Source of the DNA: Coriobacteriaceae bacterium
GTDB taxonomy: Bacteria > Actinomycetota > Coriobacteriia > Coriobacteriales > Atopobiaceae
DNA length: 64,000 nucleotides
Direction of reading: 5' to 3'
NCBI GenBank assembly: GCA_004557505.1
Contig: SFGZ01000009.1
Coordinates: 121,745-185,744 of the forward strand
Under the pieces are notes generated by a model that saw only the letters and a program-made list of their open reading frames with translations, was not told where the DNA came from and made no database searches. A program made the translations under genes and the position numbers. Position 1 is the first letter of the stretch. Each line of letters starts with the position of its first letter. Shown one piece after another: positions 51,682 to 60,126 of this stretch.

Positions 51682-52614
51682 CTAGGTAGTCTCGCTGGCC
51701 CAGCGCGCGGCCACGCAGGACTGCGGCGCAGGCACGAAGCCCTCGAAGATCGCCGGCGCACCCTCGGCCTCGGAGGCAAGCATGTCTCGCTCGCTACGGA
51801 TGGTCCACGTGACTAGCTTGCCGCCGAGCAGCCCGCACACCAGGCGCACCGCCGGCTGCTCGCGGTTGTCGAATCTGTACGCAATGAAGTCCGGCTTGGC
51901 GGCGACGTTGCCGAGAAGCGCGGTTGCCCCCACGCGCAACGGCAGCGGCATGGGCTTGGCGCCTGCGTCGGCGTCATCGGCGAGGAAGTCCATCGAGAGC
52001 TGGCCGCGAATGACCTCGGGGCGGTTGCGGCGCAGCCACACGAGCACCGCGGGATCGAAGCTCTCGATGCAGTAGCGCACGTCGAAGGTGTCCAGGCACT
52101 CCATGACACGGCTGGTGAGGAGGTTGGCGTTCTCGCAGTAGGCCTTGATCTCGATGATGAGCGGCGCGGGCATGGGGCCCCTGCCCTCCCACTCGAAGAT
52201 GCGCAGGATCTCGCCGAGCGTAGGGATGCCCTGGTCGGTCCCGTTGAGGCGACACGCCTCAAGCTGCGGGTACGTGAGCTCCTCGACGATGCCCTCCTTG
52301 CCCGTCATGCGCTTGAGGTTGGAGTCGTGGATGACCACCAGGCGGTCATCCGCGGTGAGGCGTACGTCGAGCTCCGCGCCAAAGCCGTGCTCGCGGGCGC
52401 GCCGGAAGGCCGCGAGCGAGTTCTCGGGGGCACCCAGGGAGTCATCATGCAGCCCGCGGTGCGCGTAGCGGTAGCGCGCAAACTCGTCCCAGCGCTCGTC
52501 AACCGCCTTGTCGCCCATGCGAGGCGCCATGGCGCACACGGAGGCCGCGCCCAGGCCCACGGCCATGCCGGCGGCAAAGAGCGCCGGATGCTTGCGAATC
52601 ATGCAGCGTGCCAT
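51682..52614 (-). CDS. Glycerophosphodiester phosphodiesterase family protein
   Basis: A 310-residue GDPD enzyme with an N-terminal hydrophobic segment (~8-28) that may anchor it in the membrane. Catalytic marks: YAHRGLHDDSLGAPENSLAA (His and Glu), ELDVRLTADDRLVVIHDSNL (Glu, Asp, His) and the later IIEIKAYCEN. It splits glycerophosphodiesters into glycerol-3-phosphate and an alcohol, possibly in lipid or teichoic acid turnover. ATG at 52614 sits 8 nt after GGGGGG. It converges with trmB, only 3 nt apart. Confidence 0.88.
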   Translation of the reverse strand: MARCMIRKHPALFAAGMAVGLGAASVCAMAPRMGDKAVDERWDEFARYRYAHRGLHDDSLGAPENSLAAFRRAREHGFGAELDVRLTADDRLVVIHDSNLKRMTGKEGIVEELTYPQLEACRLNGTDQGIPTLGEILRIFEWEGRGPMPAPLIIEIKAYCENANLLTSRVMECLDTFDVRYCIESFDPAVLVWLRRNRPEVIRGQLSMDFLADDADAGAKPMPLPLRVGATALLGNVAAKPDFIAYRFDNREQPAVRLVCGLLGGKLVTWTIRSERDMLASEAEGAPAIFEGFVPAPQSCVAARWASETT

Positions 52615-52777
52615 CGACAATCCCCCCTTGATGTAGCGGAATCAAAGGCATACGCCTAGGATACCGCTCGTCTGTGTCGGATGCCTTCAGCTGCGTGACG
52701 ACACCCGCGGGTGATACTGTAGAAGCTTGCAAACTCAGCCCCCGCCTTGGGTGGCTCTCAAAGGAAGGCCGCAAACA

Positions 52778-54871
52778 ATGCCCAGAATCACACCAGGAAA
52801 CAGGCTTTACCTGTACAGGCTTCTCTCATCCACACTCGGCACCAACCGCCAGGCACTTCTCTCGCGCGTCGAGGAGACGCTCGGCGAGGACGGCATTGCG
52901 CCGCAGGACCTTGGCGAGAAAGACATCCAGTCGCTCATGGAGGCGCTTCCCGAGTTCGTGCGGCTCACCGTCTTCAAGAGGGGGCGCGTCTACGCGACGA
53001 TCGTTCCCAACGAGGAGTACGACGGCTACCTCGAGCGCACGGGCCAACCCAGCTCCGACAATGCAGCCGAGAAGGGCGGCAAGGGCAAGCCGTGGAAGCG
53101 TCGCAAGGGTTCGCGTGACCCCAAGCCGGCAAAGCCGCGCCACGTGGAGCAGCCTGCGCCGAAGGCAGAACCGGAGCCCGCGCCGGAGCCCGCGGCCGAA
53201 TCCGCGGCCGAGCCGGAAGCCGCACCAGAGCCTGCGACTGCAACGCCGGGACCGCAGGCCGCGCCGGCCGACGGGACACCCGAAGAGACAAGCGCGCCGC
53301 AGGCAGAAGCCACTTCAGCCGAGGGCCTCGCCAAGACGGACGCGCCCACGCCCAAGGCATCCGCCGACTCCGGCATCAGCCTCACCATCACCTATGATCC
53401 CTACGAGGACATGGAGGCGGAGCTTGCGGCGGCGCCCGCGCCCGTCGCGGCGACGGCCCAGACGCAGCCCGAAGCCCCAACCCCCGTCGCGGCGGCGGCG
53501 CCCGCGCCCGTCGCGACTCCTGCCCCCGCGCCCAGCGCGCAGCCCATCCCCCACCAAAACCTCCCCGAGCGCTTCTCGGCGGAAGTCCACTGCAAGGACG
53601 GGCTTCTCCGCGTGCTCTACCAGAAGCTCCCCATCGATGCCGACGTCACCCGAACGCTCGACGAGGACTGGCGCGTGGCGCGCTCGACGGGCACGCTATC
53701 GGGCACGAGAAGCCGCATAAGCTTCCCGCTCCGCTACCTTCACGAGGACGGCTCCAGCCCGGTCGAGATCACAATCCGCCGCACGTCGCGCCCATCGTCC
53801 GGCAAGCAGTGGAGTCTCGCGTTGGTGGACGGCGACGACGGGACCGGCGAGGTCCACGAGCAGGTTGGCCTTGAGGGCCTGCCCGCAGCGGACGAGGGCG
53901 CGTGGAGCGACCTCACAGGCGCCCCGCAGCAGGGCGCGGGCGAGGCACCCGTAAGCCCCCTTCGCGAGTTCGCGCAGTTCGCGCTCATCGGTTCCTGGGA
54001 GCGCGCGCTGGGAACGCTTGCCACCATGGCGGCGCCAGAGCGCTGGAACTTCCCCGGCGAGGGCGCGGGCGGCCCCTCTCGCTACGGCATCCTGCGCGAG
54101 TACCTTACCGTGAGCTTCCATCGTGCCGTTGAGCAGGGGCGCGTTGCCACTGCGGCAGACGGCTCGCTCGCGGCGTTCAACACGGGGCTGCTCACGCCCT
54201 TTGCCGAGGACATCCATGCGGTCTTCTCGCCCAACGCAGGCGACATCCCATGGAAGCTCGACGGCTTTGCCACGGCTGGCTCGGGGGAGCTGGGCGCACG
54301 CCTTGTGGCAACGCTCCCCGAGCCGCCACGGCCAGCAAGCTACCTCGGGCGCATCGAGGACGTGGCCTGCCGGTCGGGCCGCATGCTCATCCTCGATACC
54401 GAGGCTCTTCTCGGCGAGAGGGTTGGGCGCCTGCCGCGGGCCTTCCTCGCCGAGCAGCTGGCGGGGAGCGACGAGGCCTCGCGTCTGCTGCGCGACGGCA
54501 TGAATGCCGGCGGCGGTCACCTGGGGCGCGGCGCCTGCAGGGAGCTGGCGCGCGCCATCAAGGCCGACCCCGGCCTCTATCGCCGCATGGGTCGGGCGCT
54601 CCAGGACGCCACGTCCCTCGCGCTGCGCCTTGCTCAGGCAAGCTACCGCATGGCGGCGCCGGCCTTCGACCCCGCCACCGGAACCATGCGGCTCCTCCTG
54701 CCGCTCTGCCTGGTGGGCGATGGCATGGCCGACTGCGCCATCTCGCTCGAGCTCATGCCGTCGGGCGCGTACCGGGGGGCGGCGATCCTCTCGCTGCCGC
54801 GCGCCTACGCCTGCGCACGTGTCGTGAGCCGCGACCAGCCCGCGTGGCTCTCTCCCGAAACCGTCCTGTAG
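52778..54871 (+). CDS. DUF3825-like protein with long Pro/Ala linker
   Basis: A 697-residue soluble protein. N-terminal ~80 residues are helical and charged (GNRLYLYRLLSSTLGTNRQA, then EYDGYLERTG), with an OST-HTH/LOTUS-like look. A low-complexity Pro/Ala/Glu linker spans ~100-255. A beta-rich middle (~265-345) and a C-terminal half (~395-697) follow; the latter, with FNTGLLTPFAEDIHAVFSPN and RILREYLTVSFHRAVEQGRV-like segments, resembles DUF3825. Function unknown; DUF3825 with LOTUS-like heads suggests RNA-related activity, which is inference. GGAAGG precedes the ATG at 52778. Confidence 0.6.
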   Translation: MPRITPGNRLYLYRLLSSTLGTNRQALLSRVEETLGEDGIAPQDLGEKDIQSLMEALPEFVRLTVFKRGRVYATIVPNEEYDGYLERTGQPSSDNAAEKGGKGKPWKRRKGSRDPKPAKPRHVEQPAPKAEPEPAPEPAAESAAEPEAAPEPATATPGPQAAPADGTPEETSAPQAEATSAEGLAKTDAPTPKASADSGISLTITYDPYEDMEAELAAAPAPVAATAQTQPEAPTPVAAAAPAPVATPAPAPSAQPIPHQNLPERFSAEVHCKDGLLRVLYQKLPIDADVTRTLDEDWRVARSTGTLSGTRSRISFPLRYLHEDGSSPVEITIRRTSRPSSGKQWSLALVDGDDGTGEVHEQVGLEGLPAADEGAWSDLTGAPQQGAGEAPVSPLREFAQFALIGSWERALGTLATMAAPERWNFPGEGAGGPSRYGILREYLTVSFHRAVEQGRVATAADGSLAAFNTGLLTPFAEDIHAVFSPNAGDIPWKLDGFATAGSGELGARLVATLPEPPRPASYLGRIEDVACRSGRMLILDTEALLGERVGRLPRAFLAEQLAGSDEASRLLRDGMNAGGGHLGRGACRELARAIKADPGLYRRMGRALQDATSLALRLAQASYRMAAPAFDPATGTMRLLLPLCLVGDGMADCAISLELMPSGAYRGAAILSLPRAYACARVVSRDQPAWLSPETVL

Positions 54872-54939
54872 CCTTGGTCGGCTAGACTGGAATCGCAAAG
54901 GCAACGAAGCGCCACAACGATACCGCGCTGGAGGTACGC

Positions 54940-56148
54940 ATGTCGAAGATCGAAATGAAGACGCCGCTCGTCGAGATGGACGGAGACGAGATGACCCGCA
55001 TCATCTGGCAGGTCATCAAGGACGAGCTCATCTGCCCATACGTCGACCTCAAGACGGAATACTATGACCTGGGCCTTGCGCACAGGGACGAGACGGGCGA
55101 CCAGGTGACCGTCGACTCCGCCGAGGCCACCAGGCGCCTGGGCGTGGCCGTCAAGTGCGCGACCATCACCCCCAACGCCCAGCGCGTGGAGGAGTACCAC
55201 CTGCACCAGATGTGGAAGAGCCCCAACGGCACCATCCGCTCGATGCTCGACGGCACCATCTTTCGCGCGCCCATTTTGGTCAAGGGCATCGATCCCGTGG
55301 TGAAGCGCTGGAAGCGCCCCATCACCATCGCCCGCCACGGCTACGGCGACGTCTACAAGAACGTCGAGTACCGCGTGCCGGGGGCCGGCAAGGCGGAGCT
55401 GGTCTTCACCGACGCGGAGGGCAACGAGGAGCGGCGCCTTATCCACGACTTCGACCGTCCCGGCATCATCCAGGGCATGCACAACGTGGACTCCTCCATC
55501 GAGGGCTTCGCGCGCAGCTGCTTCGAGTACGCCCTCTCCACCCGTCAGGACCTGTGGTTCGCCTCGAAGGACACCATCTCCAAGATCTACGACCACCGCT
55601 TCAAGGACATCTTCGCCGACATGTACGAGGCGGAGTACCGCACGCGCTTCGAGGCCGCCGGCATCACGTACTTCTACACCCTCATCGATGACGCCGTGGC
55701 CCGCATCATGAAGAGCGAGGGCGGCTTCGTCTGGGCGTGCAAGAACTACGACGGCGACGTGATGAGCGACATGCTCTCCTCCGCGTTTGGGTCTCTCGCC
55801 ATGATGACCTCGGTGTTGGTCTCGCCCCACGGCCAGTACGAGTACGAGGCAGCGCATGGCACCGTACAGCGTCACTACTACAAGCACCTGCGCGGGGAGG
55901 AGACCTCGACCAACTCGGTGGCCACGATCTTCGCGTGGACCGGGGCGCTCGCCAAGCGTGGCGAGCTGGACGGCACGCCCGAGCTTGTGGACTTTGCGAA
56001 GCGCTTGGAGCGCGCTACCGTCAAGACCATCGAGGGAGGCCGCATGACGGGCGACCTCGCGCGCATCACCACGCTTGAGAGCCCGACCACGCTCAACACG
56101 CGCGATTTCATCCTCGCCATTCGCGACGAGCTTGAGGCCAGCGCGTAG
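54940..56148 (+). CDS. icd: NADP-dependent isocitrate dehydrogenase
   Basis: A 402-residue homodimeric type II (eukaryote-like) isocitrate dehydrogenase, making 2-oxoglutarate and NADPH. Marks: VEMDGDEMTRIIW start, WKSPNGTIRSMLDGTIFR substrate loop, ARHGYGDVYKN, YDGDVMSDMLSSAFGSL with the metal Asp residues, and AAHGTVQRHYYKHLRGEETS NADP site. GGAGG precedes the ATG. It stands alone; no other citrate-cycle gene is in the window, so it may mainly supply 2-oxoglutarate for glutamate. Confidence 0.95.
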   Translation: MSKIEMKTPLVEMDGDEMTRIIWQVIKDELICPYVDLKTEYYDLGLAHRDETGDQVTVDSAEATRRLGVAVKCATITPNAQRVEEYHLHQMWKSPNGTIRSMLDGTIFRAPILVKGIDPVVKRWKRPITIARHGYGDVYKNVEYRVPGAGKAELVFTDAEGNEERRLIHDFDRPGIIQGMHNVDSSIEGFARSCFEYALSTRQDLWFASKDTISKIYDHRFKDIFADMYEAEYRTRFEAAGITYFYTLIDDAVARIMKSEGGFVWACKNYDGDVMSDMLSSAFGSLAMMTSVLVSPHGQYEYEAAHGTVQRHYYKHLRGEETSTNSVATIFAWTGALAKRGELDGTPELVDFAKRLERATVKTIEGGRMTGDLARITTLESPTTLNTRDFILAIRDELEASA

Positions 56149-56171
56149 GCGGCGAATAAGCTTAAGACCCA

Positions 56172-56207
56172 AGGCGGGGGGCATGGGCGAGGCCCTGCCC
56201 CCCGCCT
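56172..56207 (+). terminator. Strong hairpin after icd
   Basis: AGGCGGGGGGCA and TGCCCCCCGCCT form a perfect 12-bp stem with a 12-nt loop, 24 nt after the icd stop; no U-tract. Confidence 0.65.
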
Positions 56208-56244
56208 CTGGGTTGTCGCGCCTTCTTCGCGGGCGGCAGGCGCT

Positions 56245-56332
56245 GTCCTTGGCACAAATTTACGGTTGGGATGCGGTTTTTCGGGGGCACCCCGAGTACA
56301 GAGCAATTGCGAAGCTGATAAACCGCAGGTCA
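56245..56332. repeat. 88-nt structured element, left copy
   Basis: Begins GTCCTTGGCACAAATT and ends GCAGGTCA. About 76 of 88 positions match the reverse complement of 60033-60120 by eye. The centre folds as TCGGGG-GCA-CCCCGA. The two copies bracket the radical-SAM cassette in inverted orientation. Confidence 0.85.
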
Positions 56333-56582
56333 TATAATTGCACCTGCCTTGATATCATATAAGAAATTGAACAGAATCTGCTGCCAACCGGAGGCGTTGC
56401 GAGAGAGCCGCGAGCACGCCACGACAAAAACCACGAATCACAGCACTTGGGCACCCGGCCTGGGCACTTAGACGCTTGGGCCTTGGGCGAGCGGGCGCTT
56501 GGATTCCTGACCTCGGGCATCCGGGCGCTCGCCCATGCACGGACGCGAGGGAGTAGTGGCCCGCTCCTTCGGCATGCGGCTA
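56333..56582. other. Gene-free end of the cassette
   Basis: An AT-rich start (TATAATTGCACCTG, GATATCATATAAG) gives way to a GC-rich part with repeated CTTGGGC words. GGGCGAGCG (56485-56493) pairs with CGCTCGCCC (56526-56534) and may terminate the minus-strand cassette transcript. No gene seen. Confidence 0.4.
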
Positions 56583-58235
56583 TCACCCGAGCTCCAGCAC
56601 CCCATCGCAGGCCGAGAGGAGCTTCTTGTCGTGCGACACCACAATAATCACGTGGTCACGGCTCATCTCGCGCAGAACTTGCGCAAGCACGCCCGCGCTA
56701 TGCGCATCCAGCGCAGAGGTGGGCTCGTCCAGCAGCATGACCCGTGGGCCCGCTAGGAGCATGCGGATTATGGCGACCTTTTGCTTCTCGCCGCCCGAGA
56801 GGGAGATGCCGGACTCGCCCAGCACCGTATCGAGCCCATCTGGACAGGTGGCAAGCAGATGCTCTAGGCCAAACTGCTGCACAAGCTCCATCACCCGTTC
56901 GCGAGACGGCTCTTCCGCGCACATCATGGTCAGGTTGTTCCAGAGCGAGTCCTCCACGATGGGCGGTTCCTGCTCGACGAAGCCAAAGACGTCCCGACGC
57001 AGGGCGTAGTGATCGACTTCGGACTGCTCGATCGGCTCCTTCGTGGGACCCGTCACCCCATATTCCACGCTGCCCTCATAGAGCCCCGCCCATTCGGCGT
57101 TTAGCAGCTTCAGCAGGGTTGACTTGCCGGTGCCGTTCTGCCCGATCACGGCCCACAGCTGCCCTGGCTCAAAGAGAGTCGAGAGGCCCTTGACGGTGGG
57201 AGCGTCCTTGCCAGGATAGGTAAAGGTCAGATCCTTGCATCCCAGGCTATGCACGTCTGGAATAACCTGGCTCCCGTTGGGTTCCTGAGGCCGTGCCCAG
57301 ATCTCTTTGATGCGCTCGAAGCTCGCCCTGCACGACTGGTAGTCCACGCCGAACTCCGTGAAGTATTGGACCGTGGTCACAAGCATGCCGAAGTAGCTCG
57401 AGGCGGTGGCAAGATAGCCAACCTGCATGTTCCCCACGGCAACCTGCCATGCGCCCAACAGCAGCATGACCGCTTGGAGACATGCGCACAAGGCGGCGTT
57501 TTGAGAGCTCAGGCGCGCGACAACCTCGTTGTTGCGCACGTAGCCTGCCCTCACGTCGACAATCGAATGATCAAGAAGTTGCTTGTAGCGGTCAAAGAGC
57601 ACGTGCCGGCGGATGAACATTACGTCTGCGAACTGGCTCAGCTCGCACGTGGCGTAGCGCGCAAAGGCCTGCTTGTACTCGAGGTTCTTGCGGAAAACCT
57701 CGTTGTGCAGATGGAGGTATACCAAGCCCGACAGCATGGTGAGGATTCCGCACAGGATTGCCACCGCCACGTTGATGGTGAGGAGTACCACCAAAAGCGC
57801 CACGATGCTCCCCAAGCTCACTACAAACTTGATGCCTGACATCAGAAAGAAGACTGAGATGACATTCGAGTCGTTGTTCACCCGGCGATGGCACTCCGCG
57901 GCATCGTAGCTCGCATACTGATCCTGCCTCCAATGCCACACTTTGTCGATCGCACGCTTCTCCAGCTGATAGTCGGAGTCAATCTGTAGCCCGCCATAGG
58001 TGTAGTTTGCATAGTAGCCCAGGACAGCCGAGCACACTCCCGAGGCCGCTGCGGCCACGCACCACCACATCACATTCTGAACTGTGCTGCCCGTCACCAA
58101 AAGGTTGATAACGAGACCCACGATGAGGGGCGTCACAGTGTCAATAAGGGCCTTCGCGACCGAAGCCACAGCGTAGGACACACACCTTCGTTTGTTCTGG
58201 ATGGTGCTCCAACAGAAACGAAGAAGCTCCCCCAT
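56583..58235 (-). CDS. ABC exporter (permease-ATPase fusion) of the peptide cassette
   Basis: A ~550-residue ABC half-transporter: six-helix membrane domain (~20-300, IDTVTPLIVGLVINLLVTG first) and a C-terminal ATPase (~330-550) with Walker A GQNGTGKST, signature SLSGGEKQK, Walker B VMLLDEPTSALD and switch His VSHD. No N-terminal peptidase domain, so any leader must be cut by another protease. Start: ATG 58235 with AGGTG upstream fits best; ATG 58241 and GTG 58244 are alternatives. It begins 16 nt after the radical SAM gene and probably exports the modified peptide or gives immunity. Confidence 0.85.
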   Translation of the reverse strand: MGELLRFCWSTIQNKRRCVSYAVASVAKALIDTVTPLIVGLVINLLVTGSTVQNVMWWCVAAAASGVCSAVLGYYANYTYGGLQIDSDYQLEKRAIDKVWHWRQDQYASYDAAECHRRVNNDSNVISVFFLMSGIKFVVSLGSIVALLVVLLTINVAVAILCGILTMLSGLVYLHLHNEVFRKNLEYKQAFARYATCELSQFADVMFIRRHVLFDRYKQLLDHSIVDVRAGYVRNNEVVARLSSQNAALCACLQAVMLLLGAWQVAVGNMQVGYLATASSYFGMLVTTVQYFTEFGVDYQSCRASFERIKEIWARPQEPNGSQVIPDVHSLGCKDLTFTYPGKDAPTVKGLSTLFEPGQLWAVIGQNGTGKSTLLKLLNAEWAGLYEGSVEYGVTGPTKEPIEQSEVDHYALRRDVFGFVEQEPPIVEDSLWNNLTMMCAEEPSRERVMELVQQFGLEHLLATCPDGLDTVLGESGISLSGGEKQKVAIIRMLLAGPRVMLLDEPTSALDAHSAGVLAQVLREMSRDHVIIVVSHDKKLLSACDGVLELG

Positions 58236-58251
58236 TTCCATCACCTGGTTT

Positions 58252-59544
58252 CTAGTGTAGGGAACAGGCTGACTCTTTCCACTTCAAGAGCGCGCGTTGC
58301 CTAATGCTGTCAACTGTAACCCCACACCGATGGCCAGAGCCCCTTATGAGGTATTTTGGACAACCTCCCATGCAGATGGGAAAAACCGGACACATGCTAC
58401 ATTTCTGCGAATCGAGCGAATACGACTCCCAATCCAAGGCGTTTGGAGACTCTGGACGAAGGCCCCCAAAGACATCCCCAACACAAGCGTCACCTAAGCC
58501 TATCTCATCCCAACACTTGCATATATTGCCCTCGGGATCGATCACATACGACGAGGAGGAGATGGCCCCGCATATATTTCTTGGGAAATTCCAGATCGGG
58601 ACAGACGCCCCAAATCCATGGCGAATGGCAGATTGGAAAAACTCAATCTCTATTTGCCCAAATTCATCGGTGCTATAGCAGTGCCCAAGACTATCGTGGT
58701 AGCCGTTGCACTCGTCAACAGCCGCAGGGTATACCCAAACCTTACCCTTAAGGCCATGCTTTAGCAGATCGCTAAAGAGCTCATCCACGCTATCCGCATT
58801 TGACCTATCCAAGTTGACGCGAATCACCACCGATAGAATGTCACAAGCATCTACAATATTATCCATGATCTTGTCGTATGTCTTTCCACCAGACGACAGC
58901 TTGCGCCTCGAATCATGGGCAGCCCTTCCGCCGTCGACAGTAACCTGTGCTAGCGAGACATCGCATGCTTTGAGGCGCAGCGCATTCTCTTGGGTCAGCA
59001 ACAATCCGTTCGTCACTATCGAAGAGCTGTAGGATTGGCCATCCGCCATCTCGTTCTTAATAGAGTTAGCAAACCTCTCCAAAGAATCGAGCTGAAGAAG
59101 GGGTTCCCCGCCATACCAAGTGACCTGCACCTGCTTTGCCCGAGCTAAATTGGGCTTTATAAAGACCAACAGATGTTCAAGAACAGAAGGGCTCATTACT
59201 TTGCCACACTTATTTGACTCGTAACAATACGGGCAAGAAAAGTTGCAAGCGAGAGTTGGCGCAATGGTTAAGCGCAGGGTGTCGCTAGACGATCGAAGCA
59301 GCGATACTCTCTTGATCACTTCAGCGGCCTGATCTTCTATATCTCTGACCAGTATGCCGCAGCGTACCAATGCCTGGACGAACTCAGTAGCAGAATAGTC
59401 GCCCTTTATTACATTTTGAAAGAGTTTTTCATGCTGCTCATCGAGCGCAATGATGGCACCACTGAATGTATTTGCCAAAACCAAAGTGCCGTTTGCAGGC
59501 GCTAGGATATTGTAAGGAGACAGCGCATACGAATAGCAACTCAT
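58252..59544 (-). CDS. Radical SAM/SPASM peptide maturase
   Basis: A 430-residue enzyme. Residues ~1-85 look like a peptide-binding N-terminal domain; the radical SAM motif CNFSCPYC (C100, C104, C107) binds the first 4Fe-4S cluster, followed by TWYGGEPLL. The C-terminal SPASM region (~335-420) holds cysteines for auxiliary clusters (CGAISSSS, CKCW, CSMCPVFPICMGGCP). Such enzymes modify ribosomal peptides (thioether or C-C links). ATG 59544 has AGAGGAAA upstream; a longer frame to 59610 lacks one. Low GC relative to flanks points to transfer. The substrate is probably the short peptide encoded just upstream. Confidence 0.9.
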   Translation of the reverse strand: MSCYSYALSPYNILAPANGTLVLANTFSGAIIALDEQHEKLFQNVIKGDYSATEFVQALVRCGILVRDIEDQAAEVIKRVSLLRSSSDTLRLTIAPTLACNFSCPYCYESNKCGKVMSPSVLEHLLVFIKPNLARAKQVQVTWYGGEPLLQLDSLERFANSIKNEMADGQSYSSSIVTNGLLLTQENALRLKACDVSLAQVTVDGGRAAHDSRRKLSSGGKTYDKIMDNIVDACDILSVVIRVNLDRSNADSVDELFSDLLKHGLKGKVWVYPAAVDECNGYHDSLGHCYSTDEFGQIEIEFFQSAIRHGFGASVPIWNFPRNICGAISSSSYVIDPEGNICKCWDEIGLGDACVGDVFGGLRPESPNALDWESYSLDSQKCSMCPVFPICMGGCPKYLIRGSGHRCGVTVDSIRQRALLKWKESACSLH

Positions 59545-59582
59545 GAATTTCCTCTTAAAGACAGAGCTGCCGATACGAGGGC

Positions 59583-59621
59583 AAAAAAATATCTCGCACC
59601 AGCAGCTCATGGGCTATGTGC
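59583..59621 (-). terminator. Attenuator-like hairpin between candidate precursor and maturase gene
   Basis: On the minus strand a hairpin (GCAC...GTGC ends with an inner AGC/GCT pair, 59596-59621) is followed by GAGATATTTTTTT (seven T, 59583-59589). It lies between the short peptide stop and the maturase start. Confidence 0.55.
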
Positions 59622-59652
59622 TTGGAATCGACAAATCTATGTCGTTACTATC

Positions 59653-59745
59653 CTACATTGCCAAGAGTATCCCACAAGGAGACATGAACCTACCACATGC
59701 TGTTGTCACTATGTCGAACTCTGCAGGTGCAACCACTAGGAACAT
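59653..59745 (-). CDS. Candidate ribosomal peptide precursor
   Basis: A ~30-residue peptide (33 if the ATG at 59754 is used) on the maturase strand, ending TTACGRFMSPCGILLAM: two Cys six positions apart in a short C-terminal core, behind a hydrophobic/acidic leader (VVAPAEFDIV). AAAGAG lies 9 nt before the ATG at 59745. A TACAAT box at 59803-59808 is a possible -10. The frame stays open back to 59919 (88 residues), so a longer leader is possible. Position directly upstream of the radical SAM gene and a following attenuator support a precursor role; no family is recognised. Confidence 0.5.
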   Translation of the reverse strand: MFLVVAPAEFDIVTTACGRFMSPCGILLAM

Positions 59746-60032
59746 TTTGATCATCTCTTTTTTTGATAAGACAATACAATTTGGGATGCACATCCTATTT
59801 ATATTGTACACCTTAAATCCAACTGCTTCTGAGAACATTGCCACTGTTTTGGGATACTCCGCCACCGACCCTTGAATTCGAACTTCATCCGAGCGCTTCA
59901 AGAAACGATCTGCCACCAAACCGTCCGCTGCCTTTTGGAAAAAGGCCCTTTGGGGGATCCGCGCCCCGCATATCCGGTTAGCAGTGGTTTTTGTTCAACC
60001 CCTTATATGGCATAGTGCCAGACTCAATTCGT

Positions 60033-60120
60033 TGACCTGCTGTTTATCAGCTATGAAACTACTTTGTACTCAGGGTACCCCTGAAAAACCACATCCCAAC
60101 CGTCAATTTGTGCCAAGGAC
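60033..60120. repeat. 88-nt structured element, right copy (inverted)
   Basis: Reverse complement of the element at 56245-56332 with about 12 differences. On the minus strand its central hairpin is TCAGGG-GTA-CCCTGA: both arms changed relative to the left copy so pairing is kept. It lies just outside the 3' end of the HAD gene. Confidence 0.85.
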
Positions 60121-60126
60121 GGCACC

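Noticed and set aside
56075..56362. Short proteins encoded by the 88-nt elements
   Set aside because: Both strands can be translated with partly conserved peptides, but changes fall in all codon positions and the frames lack starts; hairpin covariation explains the conservation better.
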